This document shows positions 47,270 to 55,712 of a stretch of DNA of 64,000 bases, in pieces. The stretch is from Chloroflexota bacterium (GTDB taxonomy: Bacteria > Chloroflexota > Anaerolineae > Anaerolineales > DRMV01). The notes beneath the pieces are model-generated. The model searched no databases. It was given only the letters and a program-made list of their open reading frames with translations, and was not told where the DNA came from. A program made the position numbers and the translations under genes. Every line of letters begins with the position of its first letter. The first letter of the stretch is position 1. The stretch is taken from contig DRMV01000008.1 of NCBI GenBank assembly GCA_011322445.1, positions 62,001-126,000 of the forward strand, in the 5' to 3' direction.

Positions 47270-47324
47270 GGCGGAACCCCCAGCGCTTGTTTGCCTTTCG
47301 GCTGGCGCTGGCGCTGGGGGTTCC
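47260..47324 (+). promoter_or_regulatory. Programmed -1 frameshift signal
   Basis: The heptamer A-AAA-AAC (47260-47266) is in the zero frame of the chaperone gene, immediately before its TAA. Six bases later a perfect 14-bp stem begins: GGAACCCCCAGCGC (47273-47286) against GCGCTGGGGGTTCC (47311-47324), with a 24-nt loop. Slippage enters the frame of the next gene. Confidence 0.92.
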
Positions 47325-47637
47325 CAACCCTGATGACCTGCTGGCGCAGATGGATGCGCGGCTGTTCGACGAATGGCAGGCGTATTTTGAGGCGGAGCCG
47401 TGGGGCACACAGGCGCAGGATGTGCGCCTGGCGATGCTGCTGCAAACACTGATTGCGGTGAATGCGGCGAAATCGTCGGATATGCCCAGGGTAGAGGAAC
47501 TGCTGCCGACGTGGTCGCGGCAGATGCTGCGGGCGGCCCAGGAGGCGGAGCGCGAGGCGTCAGAGGATACTGAGCAACCAGCGTGGAAAGCATGGAAGGA
47601 ATCGCTGAGTATCCTTGCGCAGTTACCAAAGAGGTGA
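47287..47637 (+). CDS. Tail assembly chaperone, frameshift extension (T-like)
   Basis: This 116-aa reading frame (LFAFRLALALGVPNPDDLLA, DARLFDEWQAYFEAEPWGTQ) lies -1 to the previous gene. Only TTG at 47287 is available as a start and no ribosome site precedes it, so it is expected to be made as a G-T fusion. The coding frame really extends back to the slippery site. Confidence 0.85.
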   Translation: MFAFRLALALGVPNPDDLLAQMDARLFDEWQAYFEAEPWGTQAQDVRLAMLLQTLIAVNAAKSSDMPRVEELLPTWSRQMLRAAQEAEREASEDTEQPAWKAWKESLSILAQLPKR

Positions 47638-47641
47638 TGGG

Positions 47642-49582
47642 ATGGCATCGTTAGCGAAAATCACCGTCCGGCTGGTTTCGGACATTACGGAGTTTGACCA
47701 AGGGTTGCAACGTGCTGAGACGAAAGCGAGCGCGTGGGCCTCGCGCGTCACAAAGATGGGCAAACGGCTGACAATGGCAGCAACGTTGCCGATTGCGGGC
47801 TTTTTGGGATATGCGCTGGATAAAGCATCTGACCTCTATGAGTCGGTAAATAAAGTGCAGGTGGTCTTCGGCGATGCGGCGGATGAGGTGCTACGATTTG
47901 CTGATAACTCCGCCTTGGGATTGGGAATGTCGCAACAAGAGGCCTTGGAAGCAGCGTCCACTTATGGCAACTTGTTCGAAAGCGTGGGGGTGATGCCATC
48001 TGCGGCGGAGAAGATGTCACTTTCGCTGGTGCAACTTGCTGCTGACCTGGCGTCGTTCAACAACCTTTCGCCAGAGGAAACCCTGGCCAAGCTCAAGAGC
48101 GGGTTGGTGGGTATGGCCATGCCGCTGCGGGACGTGGGCATCAACCTGAGCGCGGCGTTAGTGCAGCAGAAAGCACTGGACATGGGGTTAGCAAAGACGG
48201 CGAAAGACCTGACACCTGCAATGTTGATGCAGGCCCGCTACGCGCTCATTATGGAGCAAAGCAAAAATGCTCAGGGAGACTTTGCGCGCACCTCTATTGG
48301 CGTTGCCAACAGTATGCGCATCGTAAAAGCGCAGTTGGTCAATTTGGCGGCAGGGCTGGGAAAGGTATTGTTGCCGTATGCAATGAAAGCGCTCAATATT
48401 GCCAAGCGAGGATTGGCATGGTTAGATGCAATGAGCCCGCGCACGAAAACGCTTATTGTGGTGGCGTTAGGATTGGCAGCAGCATTGGGGCCATTACTGT
48501 GGATTTTGGGCTCATTCGTAGGGGCGCTTTCCAACCTTGGTGGCGTGGTTTCTGGCATTGGTGGGCTGTTGGGCAGTTCTTTCCTTTTGCCCATTTTGGC
48601 CATTGCCGGAGCGGTGGCCTTGTTGTATTTTGCATGGACGAATGATTGGGGAGGGATACAGGAAAAAGCGGCTGCGGCATGGGTGTTTCTGCAACCACTG
48701 CTGGCAAAGTTGGGCAATTTCCTGAAGAACACATTGGCAACAGCAGTGGCTTACTTCGCTTCGCTGTGGACAAACACGCTTTCTCCTGCACTCGCGGCGG
48801 TGGGTGGATATGTGAGCACCGTGTTGTGGCCTGTGTTGCAGCAAATGCTTACGTGGTCAGCGAACAATGCCGCTGGGCTGATCGGAATTTTCGCTGCAGT
48901 GTGGACGGGTGTATTGGCGCCGGCCCTAAAAATTGTATGGAAGGTGCTGGCCACTATTCTGTGGCCAATTGTCAAGACTGTTGCGAAATTCATAGGGGCC
49001 ACATTTGTACTTGCAGTTCGCGTCCTGGCTGGTGTATTTCAACGCTATTTACTCCCAGGTATCACCAAGGTGGGTAACTGGATGGAAAAGCATCTTATGC
49101 CAATATTCAAAAAGGTGGCAGACTTCATCGGCACCAAATTGCAGCCGGTATGGGATGCGTTAGGATCTTCCATCCAGGAAATTGCAGATTTTATCGGTAG
49201 TGTAACCAGCAGACTGCAGGCGTTGGCAGACAAGTTGGCTAATCTGAAACTGCCCGATTGGCTGACACCAGGCAGCCCCACGCCGTGGGAAATCGGGCTG
49301 TGGGGCATCAACCGAGCGTTGCAAAAAGTGGCCAGTGTTGGTTTGCCTGAACTCAATGACGAACTGCGCGTGACGCACCGCATCAGTGCACCGCCGCTGG
49401 GCAGTTCGCTGACGGCAGGGGCGCGGGCGGCGCTGAGTGGAAACGCGGGAAGGCCGCGGACGGTGACGATTGTGGTGCCATATCAACCGACGGTGAGCCT
49501 GGCGGATGAAGCGGAACTGGAACGGGTGCTGGGGCCGTTTTTCGAGGAGAAACTGCGGCTGGCGTTAGGAGGCGCATCGTGA
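47642..49582 (+). CDS. Tail tape measure protein
   Basis: The 646-aa protein has the canonical start AKITVRLVSDITEFDQGLQR and a long helical core with many hydrophobic stretches (TLIVVALGLAAALGPLLWIL, LLPILAIAGAVALLYFAWTN) and Trp repeats. It sets tail length and helps DNA enter the cell. By the usual 0.15 nm per residue its length would imply a rather short tail near 97 nm. ATG at 47642 follows AAGAGGTGATGGG. Confidence 0.9.
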   Translation: MASLAKITVRLVSDITEFDQGLQRAETKASAWASRVTKMGKRLTMAATLPIAGFLGYALDKASDLYESVNKVQVVFGDAADEVLRFADNSALGLGMSQQEALEAASTYGNLFESVGVMPSAAEKMSLSLVQLAADLASFNNLSPEETLAKLKSGLVGMAMPLRDVGINLSAALVQQKALDMGLAKTAKDLTPAMLMQARYALIMEQSKNAQGDFARTSIGVANSMRIVKAQLVNLAAGLGKVLLPYAMKALNIAKRGLAWLDAMSPRTKTLIVVALGLAAALGPLLWILGSFVGALSNLGGVVSGIGGLLGSSFLLPILAIAGAVALLYFAWTNDWGGIQEKAAAAWVFLQPLLAKLGNFLKNTLATAVAYFASLWTNTLSPALAAVGGYVSTVLWPVLQQMLTWSANNAAGLIGIFAAVWTGVLAPALKIVWKVLATILWPIVKTVAKFIGATFVLAVRVLAGVFQRYLLPGITKVGNWMEKHLMPIFKKVADFIGTKLQPVWDALGSSIQEIADFIGSVTSRLQALADKLANLKLPDWLTPGSPTPWEIGLWGINRALQKVASVGLPELNDELRVTHRISAPPLGSSLTAGARAALSGNAGRPRTVTIVVPYQPTVSLADEAELERVLGPFFEEKLRLALGGAS

Positions 49583-51012
49583 CGCTGCCGAAATGGCATC
49601 TGCTGGTGGACTGGGATGGAGACGGCACCTTCGAGAGCGACGAAGGCGTTGCAGTGTTCCATGCTTCCATTGAGCGCGGCAAGCGGGATATTGTGCGGCA
49701 TGACGGCAAGGGCTTCGAGCCGCCGCAAATTGGCAAAGGAACGTTGTTGCTGGTGGACAAAACCGGCAGGTATGACCCGTGGAACGCGGGTTCGCCAATT
49801 TACCCCAACTTTACGGCGAACAAGTCGTTCAAACTGCAGGTGGAGGTAGATGGCACGATTTACCCTGTGGTGCGGGGGCGGATTCAGAAAATCCGGCGGG
49901 ATAGTGCAATGGGAGCGTCACCCGTGGTACGGCTGGACGTGACAGACGCGTGGGCAGACCTCAATGACGCTATCTATGTCGCGCCGCAGCGCAACATTTA
50001 CCCAGGCGATGCAATGGGCATGATTCTCGACGCGGCGGGATGGGATGCAGCGCTGCGCGACATCGACCAGGGCGTCGATGAGCGAGCAGTCTGGTGGGCC
50101 TCCGGCGAAACGGCGCGAGCGGCGCTGCACGCGCTGGCCAGTAGCGACGGCGGCACATTGGCGCTGCGAGCCGATGGCACCATCCGATTTCGGGACAGGC
50201 ACGCGGACGAAGAGAGTATCGGCACCCTTACGGATGCGGACATATTCCACGGCGTGCGCATTCCGTTGCCGTGGGACTCGGTGCGCACGCGCGTCGAGGT
50301 TACAGCGTACATGCCAAGCGACCTGGAGGGCGAGTTGTTCACCTATCGCGCTCCTGTGCCTGTGCAAGGCAAGACAACGAGCGAGGTGTTCATTTCGCCC
50401 CCGACGGGCACTTATATTGAGTCGGTAACCTCGGTGGTGTTTGGGGCATCGTATGATGCGGGCGGGGCGGAAGATGCCACAAGCGCGCTGGACGTAACGG
50501 CGGAAGTGCTCAGTGCAACACGCCTAAAACTTACGATTGTCAACAATGATACGGGGCAGGTGTATTTGCAATGGGCAACCATCAACGGAAGCGGGGTGCG
50601 GCTGACAGGCGTTACCAGTGAGGCCAGCAATGACACCGGTATTGCTCTGTATGGAGAACGCACCTTGAAGATCGATAATTTGTGGTTGCAGGATGTATTC
50701 GTAGCAAAAGATTTTGCCGACCACTATGCCTGGTGGTTAGGCGAGCCCTCGCCCGACAGGGCCTTGCTCTCGGTGGTGTTGCGCGGGAATGCTAAACAAT
50801 TCCTGTGGGATGTGGGCGATGTGATCACCGCGGATTTGAACGTGTTGCCCGAGCCGCAGGCATACCGCATTATTCGGATGAAGCACCGCTGGCTCGACCG
50901 CGGCGGGGTGAAGGTTGAAACAGAGATGCTACTGGAGCCGAAATTCTCTTTCACGAATATGTACTGGTTTTTCCCCACGCAGTTGGGTGTCACGAGCCGA
51001 TTTGGTTTTTGA
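49579..51012 (+). CDS. Tail protein, large, 477 aa
   Basis: Begins LPKWHLLVDWDGDGTFESDE and carries FEPPQIGKGTLLLVDKTGRY and LRADGTIRFRDRHADEESIG, a pattern seen in tail-tip or hub proteins after the tape measure. Beta-rich with Ig-like stretches (TEVFISPP-type region GKTTSEVFISPPTGTYIESV). GTG overlaps the tape-measure stop. Confidence 0.62.
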   Translation: MTLPKWHLLVDWDGDGTFESDEGVAVFHASIERGKRDIVRHDGKGFEPPQIGKGTLLLVDKTGRYDPWNAGSPIYPNFTANKSFKLQVEVDGTIYPVVRGRIQKIRRDSAMGASPVVRLDVTDAWADLNDAIYVAPQRNIYPGDAMGMILDAAGWDAALRDIDQGVDERAVWWASGETARAALHALASSDGGTLALRADGTIRFRDRHADEESIGTLTDADIFHGVRIPLPWDSVRTRVEVTAYMPSDLEGELFTYRAPVPVQGKTTSEVFISPPTGTYIESVTSVVFGASYDAGGAEDATSALDVTAEVLSATRLKLTIVNNDTGQVYLQWATINGSGVRLTGVTSEASNDTGIALYGERTLKIDNLWLQDVFVAKDFADHYAWWLGEPSPDRALLSVVLRGNAKQFLWDVGDVITADLNVLPEPQAYRIIRMKHRWLDRGGVKVETEMLLEPKFSFTNMYWFFPTQLGVTSRFGF

Positions 51013-51022
51013 GGAGGCTAAT

Positions 51023-51334
51023 GTGCAACGGGCAACGATGGAAAGTTTGAAACAGCGGATGCGGGTGCAGTCGGCGCGGGACGTGTTCCGGCGGCTGGCG
51101 CGGTATACGCATCAGCGGATTGTAGACGAGATAGCCGCCGATGCACCAATTGCTGCTCAGCGCGATGGGGGGCGCTGGGTGGCAGTGTGCGAATGCGGCG
51201 GCGCTGAGGTGGTGGCTGGGCCGGACGCGCCGGATGATGAGCAGGTGTTCTTTTGCTGTTCGTGTGGGAATGCCAGTGTGGGGGGCAGGTGGCGACCGGT
51301 AGTTTATGAGGAGGTGCGTGATGCCGTTGAGTGA
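51023..51334 (+). CDS. Zinc-ribbon protein in the tail module, 103 aa
   Basis: GTG start after GAGGAGGCTAAT; an overlapping ATG at 51021 gives only nine codons. The C-terminal half has CECGGAEVV and FFCCSCGNASVGGR, a zinc ribbon. The N-terminus is helical and basic. Role in the tail is unclear. Confidence 0.55.
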   Translation: MQRATMESLKQRMRVQSARDVFRRLARYTHQRIVDEIAADAPIAAQRDGGRWVAVCECGGAEVVAGPDAPDDEQVFFCCSCGNASVGGRWRPVVYEEVRDAVE

Positions 51335-51845
51335 TTGGCAGGGTGTGCCGTTGGTAACCACAGGAGATTTGTGGACGGCCGCGTTACATAACACGTACAT
51401 CCGGGCAAACCAACAGGCGCTATATGACGGCGTCGCTGATCATGAGGCCGATACAAGCAATCCGCACCAGGTAACGCCGACACAAATCGGTGCCGCGACG
51501 CAAAGCGCGCTGGACGCGCACGAGGCCGATACCAATAATCCACACCAAGTAACTGCTGCTCAGGTTGGGGCGGCTCCAACAATAATTACGGGTACGGGGA
51601 CGTGCTGGCGTTTCCCCGATGGGATGCAGATATGTTGGTACTACGGCCTATACGTTGGTGCAGGTGGAAGCGCTACGTGGGCGTTTCCCGCGGCATTCTC
51701 CGGCTCGCCTACCGTTCTGGTTACAGGGCATCGTTCGTTGATGAATAACTATCTCGACCCACAAAGTGCTACGTCGGCGACGATTTACAATACCTCGTCT
51801 ACGGGACGCAACGCCCATATATTGGCAATCGGCAACTGGACGTAG
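51321..51845 (+). CDS. Tail fibre-like protein with collar repeats
   Basis: The 174-aa protein has two copies of the repeat HEADTSNPHQVTPTQIGAAT / HEADTNNPHQVTAAQVGAA, typical of phage fibre shafts. A C-terminal beta-rich head follows (WRFPDGMQICWYYGLYVGAG). It is a receptor-binding candidate. ATG at 51321 after GAGGAGGTGCGTG. Confidence 0.78.
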   Translation: MPLSDWQGVPLVTTGDLWTAALHNTYIRANQQALYDGVADHEADTSNPHQVTPTQIGAATQSALDAHEADTNNPHQVTAAQVGAAPTIITGTGTCWRFPDGMQICWYYGLYVGAGGSATWAFPAAFSGSPTVLVTGHRSLMNNYLDPQSATSATIYNTSSTGRNAHILAIGNWT

Positions 51846-51854
51846 GAGGCTGCG

Positions 51855-52193
51855 ATGAGTATCTATTTTGAGAAATTCCCTCAGGCTGGACTACAGGATG
51901 CCGCGCTCGGTTACACGTGGAGCGGGCGGGTACTGACCGCCACGCTGTACCACGTGGAGCGCGGCGATGATGGCGCGATTGCCAGCCAAACCGCCGTTGC
52001 CAGCGAGGACTTTGATTTTTCCAGCCTCGCCGCTGGCGAAGTGGCACGGGTTGAGCCGCAAGTGTTGCCGGTCAACCCAGTAGTGCGCGCCGAGTGTGAC
52101 GCCAACGGCGACCTGCATGCGCGGGTTGTGAATTGGTATGACCCGCGGTATGAGAACGCACCGGAAACGCAAACGGAGGTGCTGAATGGCTAA
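51855..52193 (+). CDS. Tail-associated protein, 112 aa
   Basis: The protein (SIYFEKFPQAGLQDAALGYT, FSSLAAGEVARVEPQVLPVN) is beta-rich, acidic and single-domain. It lies between fibre and a basic small protein, so a fibre accessory role is possible. Ribosome site AGGAGGCTGCG. Confidence 0.5.
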   Translation: MSIYFEKFPQAGLQDAALGYTWSGRVLTATLYHVERGDDGAIASQTAVASEDFDFSSLAAGEVARVEPQVLPVNPVVRAECDANGDLHARVVNWYDPRYENAPETQTEVLNG

Positions 52194-52467
52194 ACGATTG
52201 CATACCCCAAAGGCGCATCAGCCCAAGCCCCAGCAGCCGCGTAAGCGGCCTCGCCCGCGCGGGTGGCATGATTGGATAGAAGAGAAGCGGCGTGAGGCTG
52301 AGAGCGGCAAGCGCTCCCACGGACGTGCAGTGGTGCATGTTGTAAAGGAGCCACTGCCGCAGCAGAAATATAACCGCGCGAAATGGCGGAAAATGACCGT
52401 GGCCGAGCGTGTGGATGCGATTGCGGAGCGATTGGGGCTGTTAGAGCCGCCAGCGGTCGACGGGTGA
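52186..52467 (+). CDS. Small very basic protein, 93 aa
   Basis: Lys/Arg/Pro/His-rich (TPKAHQPKPQQPRKRPRPRG) with a helical C-terminus (MTVAERVDAIAERLGLLEPP). It could bind nucleic acid. It overlaps the previous gene by 8 bp and the convergent integrase end by 27 bp. Confidence 0.5.
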   Translation: MAKRLHTPKAHQPKPQQPRKRPRPRGWHDWIEEKRREAESGKRSHGRAVVHVVKEPLPQQKYNRAKWRKMTVAERVDAIAERLGLLEPPAVDG

Positions 52468-53385
52468 GGCGCGGCGGTGGGCAGTTTTGACATCGGCCTG
52501 GGCGATTTCCAAATAGCGCTCCACCATCGTTAGCGTGCGGTGTCCAAGAATGCGCTGTAGGGTGAACACGTCGCCGTTGTTGCGTAGGTATTCAATTGCA
52601 AAGGTATGCCTGAAACGGTGGGGGTGAACATTAGGCACGCTGGCGCGTTCACCCAAGCGGTTGAGAAGTTGACGGAGGCCATGCCGGTCAAGGGCGTGGT
52701 CTTCGGTTTTGTCTACGAAGAGAGAGAGGCTATCGGGGTCAGGGTCTTCTTTGGTGTCGGTACGGCTGGCGATGTAATGCCACAGGGCACGGCGGGTGCG
52801 GTTGCCGATAGGAAGCACGCGGGCACGTGATTTTTCGCCGGAGCCGTAGGGGCGGATGATGATTTCGCCGTTGTCCAGATCCACATCGCCGAGGGTAAGG
52901 CGAGCGGCTTCGGAAATGCGGATGCCGGTATCAAGGAGCAAGAGGATGAGAGCACGGTCACGCTTAGCAGTGGAGCGCGGCATAGTGAACGAGCGGCGGT
53001 GCTGAGTATTGGCGGGGGCGGTGCGGCTGCAAGCGTCCAGCAGTTTGCTGATTTCCTCATGGGTGAGGGGGTGGATGACGCGGTTGGCGCTTTTGGGAGC
53101 GGGGATGGCAAGAGAGGGGTTGAGAATGTTGAACTCAGACGCCGCCCAGCGAAAGAAGGAGCGGATGCCCGTCCAGAAGCGGCGAACGCTGGACGAGGCG
53201 TGCGACTGCCCCCAGTAGGCGAGGAAGGCCTGCAGGTCGGCGGTGGTAATGGCGGTAACATCGGGGTCGTTGAGATACTCGGCAAGGCGGCGGATGGTGT
53301 ATTTGTGCAGTTGCACGGTATGAGGAGAGCGACCGGCGGCGAGCATATAGATTTCAAACCCTTTGGTTGCTTCTGTTAAATGCAT
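52441..53385 (-). CDS. int: Phage tyrosine-recombinase integrase
   Basis: The 314-aa protein has an N-terminal SAM-like core-binding domain (TVQLHKYTIRRLAEYLNDPD) and a catalytic domain with Arg in DTGIRISEAARL, HPHRFRHTF, GHRTLTMVERYLEIA (His and nucleophilic Tyr). It should recombine attP with the tRNA-Val attB. It lacks the extra helix region typical of integron integrases. Start ATG at 53385 follows AGGGAGCG; the longer frame runs into the tRNA. Dyad sites flank its start. Confidence 0.93.
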   Translation of the reverse strand: MHLTEATKGFEIYMLAAGRSPHTVQLHKYTIRRLAEYLNDPDVTAITTADLQAFLAYWGQSHASSSVRRFWTGIRSFFRWAASEFNILNPSLAIPAPKSANRVIHPLTHEEISKLLDACSRTAPANTQHRRSFTMPRSTAKRDRALILLLLDTGIRISEAARLTLGDVDLDNGEIIIRPYGSGEKSRARVLPIGNRTRRALWHYIASRTDTKEDPDPDSLSLFVDKTEDHALDRHGLRQLLNRLGERASVPNVHPHRFRHTFAIEYLRNNGDVFTLQRILGHRTLTMVERYLEIAQADVKTAHRRASPVDRWRL

Positions 53386-53386
53386 A

Positions 53387-53398
53387 GAGATGCGCTCC
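53387..53398 (+). promoter_or_regulatory. Candidate integrase arm-type site, right copy a
   Basis: GAGATGCGCTCC overlaps the integrase ribosome site, so binding here could also repress integrase synthesis. Confidence 0.55.
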
Positions 53399-53424
53399 CT
53401 GGTTGAGGGGGGTGCGGCTACCTC

Positions 53425-53436
53425 GGAGCGCATCTC
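53425..53436 (-). promoter_or_regulatory. Candidate integrase arm-type site, right copy b (inverted)
   Basis: Exact inverted copy (GGAGCGCATCTC) of the site at 53387, 26 bp away, between integrase and attR. Confidence 0.55.
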
Positions 53437-53467
53437 TTGGTTGGGACAGGGGAAAGTGTTGCTAAAA

Positions 53468-53510
53468 TGGGCGGGACAGGACTCGAACCTGCGACCTCTT
53501 CCTTGTAAGG
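53468..53510. repeat. attR: phage-borne copy of the tRNA-Val 3' half
   Basis: Identical to attL over 43 bp. It restores an intact tRNA after integration; the junction lies in the anticodon loop, the usual crossover region for tyrosine recombinases in tRNA genes. Confidence 0.95.
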
Positions 53511-53541
53511 GAAGCGCTCTAACCAGCTGAGCTACCCGCCC
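53468..53541 (-). tRNA. tRNA-Val (TAC anticodon)
   Basis: A regular 74-nt cloverleaf: acceptor GGGCGGG/CCCGCCC with discriminator A, D stem GCTC/GAGC, anticodon stem CTTCC/GGAAG with loop CTTACAA, T stem GCAGG/CCTGT (one G.T pair). CCA is not encoded. Its 3' half comes from the prophage. Confidence 0.95.
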
Positions 53542-53574
53542 CAACAGGACTTGATTATACCGCAGCGGCGCTTT

Positions 53575-54447
53575 TCAGAAAAGCGCTTCTTCGGTTTTGG
53601 GCGAGGTCAGCGGGGCTTTGCCGTAAAACTGCCGGTATAGTGCCCGCAGGTTGCGCCGGTGAAGTTCCGGTGCCAGGCCACCCAGCAAAATGTGGCTCTT
53701 GCCACAGTCGTCAACCTCCAGTTTATCCAGATAATCGCCGGCATACTTGCGCCGCGCCGCCTGCCGCACTTCCTTCCGAATGCACGCCAGGTAATCCAGA
53801 TGCTCTTTGAGGGTTTCCTTGATTTCACCCCGCAAGATGATGTCGCCGTGGCCGGGAATGATGTTTTCTAACCGCATCTTGCCCACCCGGCGCAGGCTTT
53901 CCACCAGTGCCTCATAATCGCCATCCACCAGATAAGGAATGGGCATAATCGCATCGCCAGAGAACAAAATGCGGTCGGGCTCTACCAAAATTCCCATGCC
54001 GTCGGGGCTGTGGCCGGGCAAGGGAATCATCCGCAACACCTTCTTCCCCACTTTCAGGCTCATTTCGCCCTCCGTCACCACTATTTGCGGCGGCACCAGT
54101 TTGATTTGCCGGTAAGCCGCCGAGGTGCGCTGGGCTTCCTCCAGCGCGGGCAGCCCCTTGGAAAGCATCAGGCGGCGGCACAGCGCGTGGGAAATCACCG
54201 TCGCGCCGGGGAAAAAGACATTGCCCCAACTGTGGTCGGCATGATAGTGGGTATTGAAAATGTAGCGCACGGGCAGTTGGACGTGCTCTTCAACAAAATC
54301 ACGCAGCGCCAGGGTTTCGGCAGGCAGCGCCAGGGTATCGATCAAAACCGCCCACTTGGGACCGACCACCAACCCCGCCGTCACCTGAGCATAACGCTCG
54401 CTTTGGAAGTAATAGACGTTGTCTGCGACGCGTTCATACTGGAACAT
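53575..54447 (-). CDS. MBL-fold metallohydrolase
   Basis: The 290-aa protein has the metallo-beta-lactamase fold with the metal motif FNTHYHADHSWGN (about residue 63), LPGHSPDGMGI, LFSGDAIMP and IIPGHGDI. Such hydrolases act on thioesters, lactones, RNA or phosphonates; the substrate is not readable here. A C-terminal extension (RKEVRQAARRKYAGDYLDKL) is not part of the core fold. First host gene right of the prophage. Confidence 0.88.
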   Translation of the reverse strand: MFQYERVADNVYYFQSERYAQVTAGLVVGPKWAVLIDTLALPAETLALRDFVEEHVQLPVRYIFNTHYHADHSWGNVFFPGATVISHALCRRLMLSKGLPALEEAQRTSAAYRQIKLVPPQIVVTEGEMSLKVGKKVLRMIPLPGHSPDGMGILVEPDRILFSGDAIMPIPYLVDGDYEALVESLRRVGKMRLENIIPGHGDIILRGEIKETLKEHLDYLACIRKEVRQAARRKYAGDYLDKLEVDDCGKSHILLGGLAPELHRRNLRALYRQFYGKAPLTSPKTEEALF

Positions 54448-54564
54448 AACCCCTCCTGTGGCGGCTTATTCTGCCGAGTGATGCGTTGCGGCAAGGATAG
54501 CACAAAGCGGAAAGGCTGTCAAAAAACGCGACATAAACAAAGACATCAGGGGGAAAAGCAAACG

Positions 54565-55659
54565 TCAGGCGTTGCGGCGCAGCGTCCACGCCCGCAGCCG
54601 GCGGGTGACCGCCAGCACCCGCGGCAGCGCCTGGCTATACGCCGCGTAGAACGCCCGCCGGGCCGGGTAATCCCACGCGCCCAAAGTGCGGACCACCCTG
54701 GCCCCAAACCCTCGTTTGAAGCGGAACACCCCCCACATCGGATCGGTCGGCGCGAACTCGTCGGGCGCGCCCCAAAAGTCATACTCCCGGCAGCCCGCGG
54801 CCTTCGCCCGCCGAATGGCTTCCCACTGCAAGGCATACGTGGGCATTTTGTTGCGATGCCGGCCCGTGGACATGCCATAAAAGTAGTAAGCCCTTCCAGC
54901 AAAGCGAAACACCACCACCGCGGCAACCGGTTCGCCTTCCACCTCGGCAATCAACGGTTCGGCCATGTTGGCCTGCATCAAAGTCTGCCACACCGCGAAG
55001 TAATAATCTCGCGAGCGGATGATGAAGCCATCGCGCGCTGCCGTTTCGGCATACATGCGATAGAGCAAGGGCAAATCGTCCTCGCGGCCCACCCGCACGC
55101 GCACGCCCTTGCGGAACGCGAGGCGAATGTTGTAGCGGGTCTTCTGCTTCATCGCGGCGAGCAATTCGTCTTCAGTGGGGCGCAAGTCGAGCAATACGGT
55201 GTTGCGGAACTGCACCTGCTCTGAAGAAAAGCGCCAGCCGCGACGCTGCAATGCCGTGCGCACCGCGGCGCCAAGGGGCGCTTCTTGCGCATCCGGCTCG
55301 CCCGGCACGCCGGCACCCACCACCACATCAGGGTCCACTTTGAGGAAAATCGCCCCGCTGCGGCGAGCATACGCCTGCAAATCATCCAGCACGCGCGTGC
55401 GCAGCGCCTCGTCTTCCCACGAAACCAGCAACGGCCCCTTGGGCGCATACAGCACGCCCCACGGCAGCGGGGAAGGCAAACGACGGCGCAGCAACAACGC
55501 CGCGGCCACCACTTGCCCTGCGGCATCGCGCCACACAAAAGGCTCGGGTCGCCAGCCATAACGCGCTTTGATGCTGGCCCATTCGCGTGTGTGCAAAATG
55601 TGCGCGTGAGGGAAGGCCAGAATGGTCTCGTTCCAGGTGGTGAGGTCAGCAGGTTGCAT
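54565..55659 (-). CDS. FemAB/FemX-like aminoacyl transferase
   Basis: The 364-aa protein has two GNAT-like subdomains: HTREWASIKARYGWRPEPFV and YAPKGPLLVSWEDEAL in the first, KQKTRYNIRLAFRKGVRVRV and YFYGMSTGRHRNKMPTYALQ plus YDFWGAPDEF in the second. Fem proteins add amino acids to lipid-linked peptidoglycan precursors using aminoacyl-tRNA. Some relatives act in exopolysaccharide systems. Start gives the full conserved N-terminus. Confidence 0.88.
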   Translation of the reverse strand: MQPADLTTWNETILAFPHAHILHTREWASIKARYGWRPEPFVWRDAAGQVVAAALLLRRRLPSPLPWGVLYAPKGPLLVSWEDEALRTRVLDDLQAYARRSGAIFLKVDPDVVVGAGVPGEPDAQEAPLGAAVRTALQRRGWRFSSEQVQFRNTVLLDLRPTEDELLAAMKQKTRYNIRLAFRKGVRVRVGREDDLPLLYRMYAETAARDGFIIRSRDYYFAVWQTLMQANMAEPLIAEVEGEPVAAVVVFRFAGRAYYFYGMSTGRHRNKMPTYALQWEAIRRAKAAGCREYDFWGAPDEFAPTDPMWGVFRFKRGFGARVVRTLGAWDYPARRAFYAAYSQALPRVLAVTRRLRAWTLRRNA

Positions 55660-55712
55660 GGTGAAAATTCCGCCTGGGGTCGGCGCGTGACCGCGGATTG
55701 GAGCGGCTCAGC

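Larger units (their letters stand above)
19331..53510. mobile_element. Temperate siphophage-type prophage integrated in tRNA-Val
   Basis: A perfect 43-bp direct repeat bounds a 34.2-kb region that holds integrase next to attR, a repressor with divergent early promoter, recombination and replication genes, holin/lysin candidates, small and large terminase, portal, capsid, connector, tail tube, frameshifting chaperones, tape measure and tail fibre. No tail sheath or baseplate gene is seen, so a non-contractile (siphovirus) tail is inferred. No obvious disabling mutation was found. It carries a cluster of four integron cassettes. Confidence 0.95.

Noticed and set aside
52441-53385. Integron integrase for the cassette array
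   Set aside because: The recombinase sits at attR of the prophage, lacks the extra IntI region and is flanked by its own arm-type sites; it is the phage integrase.
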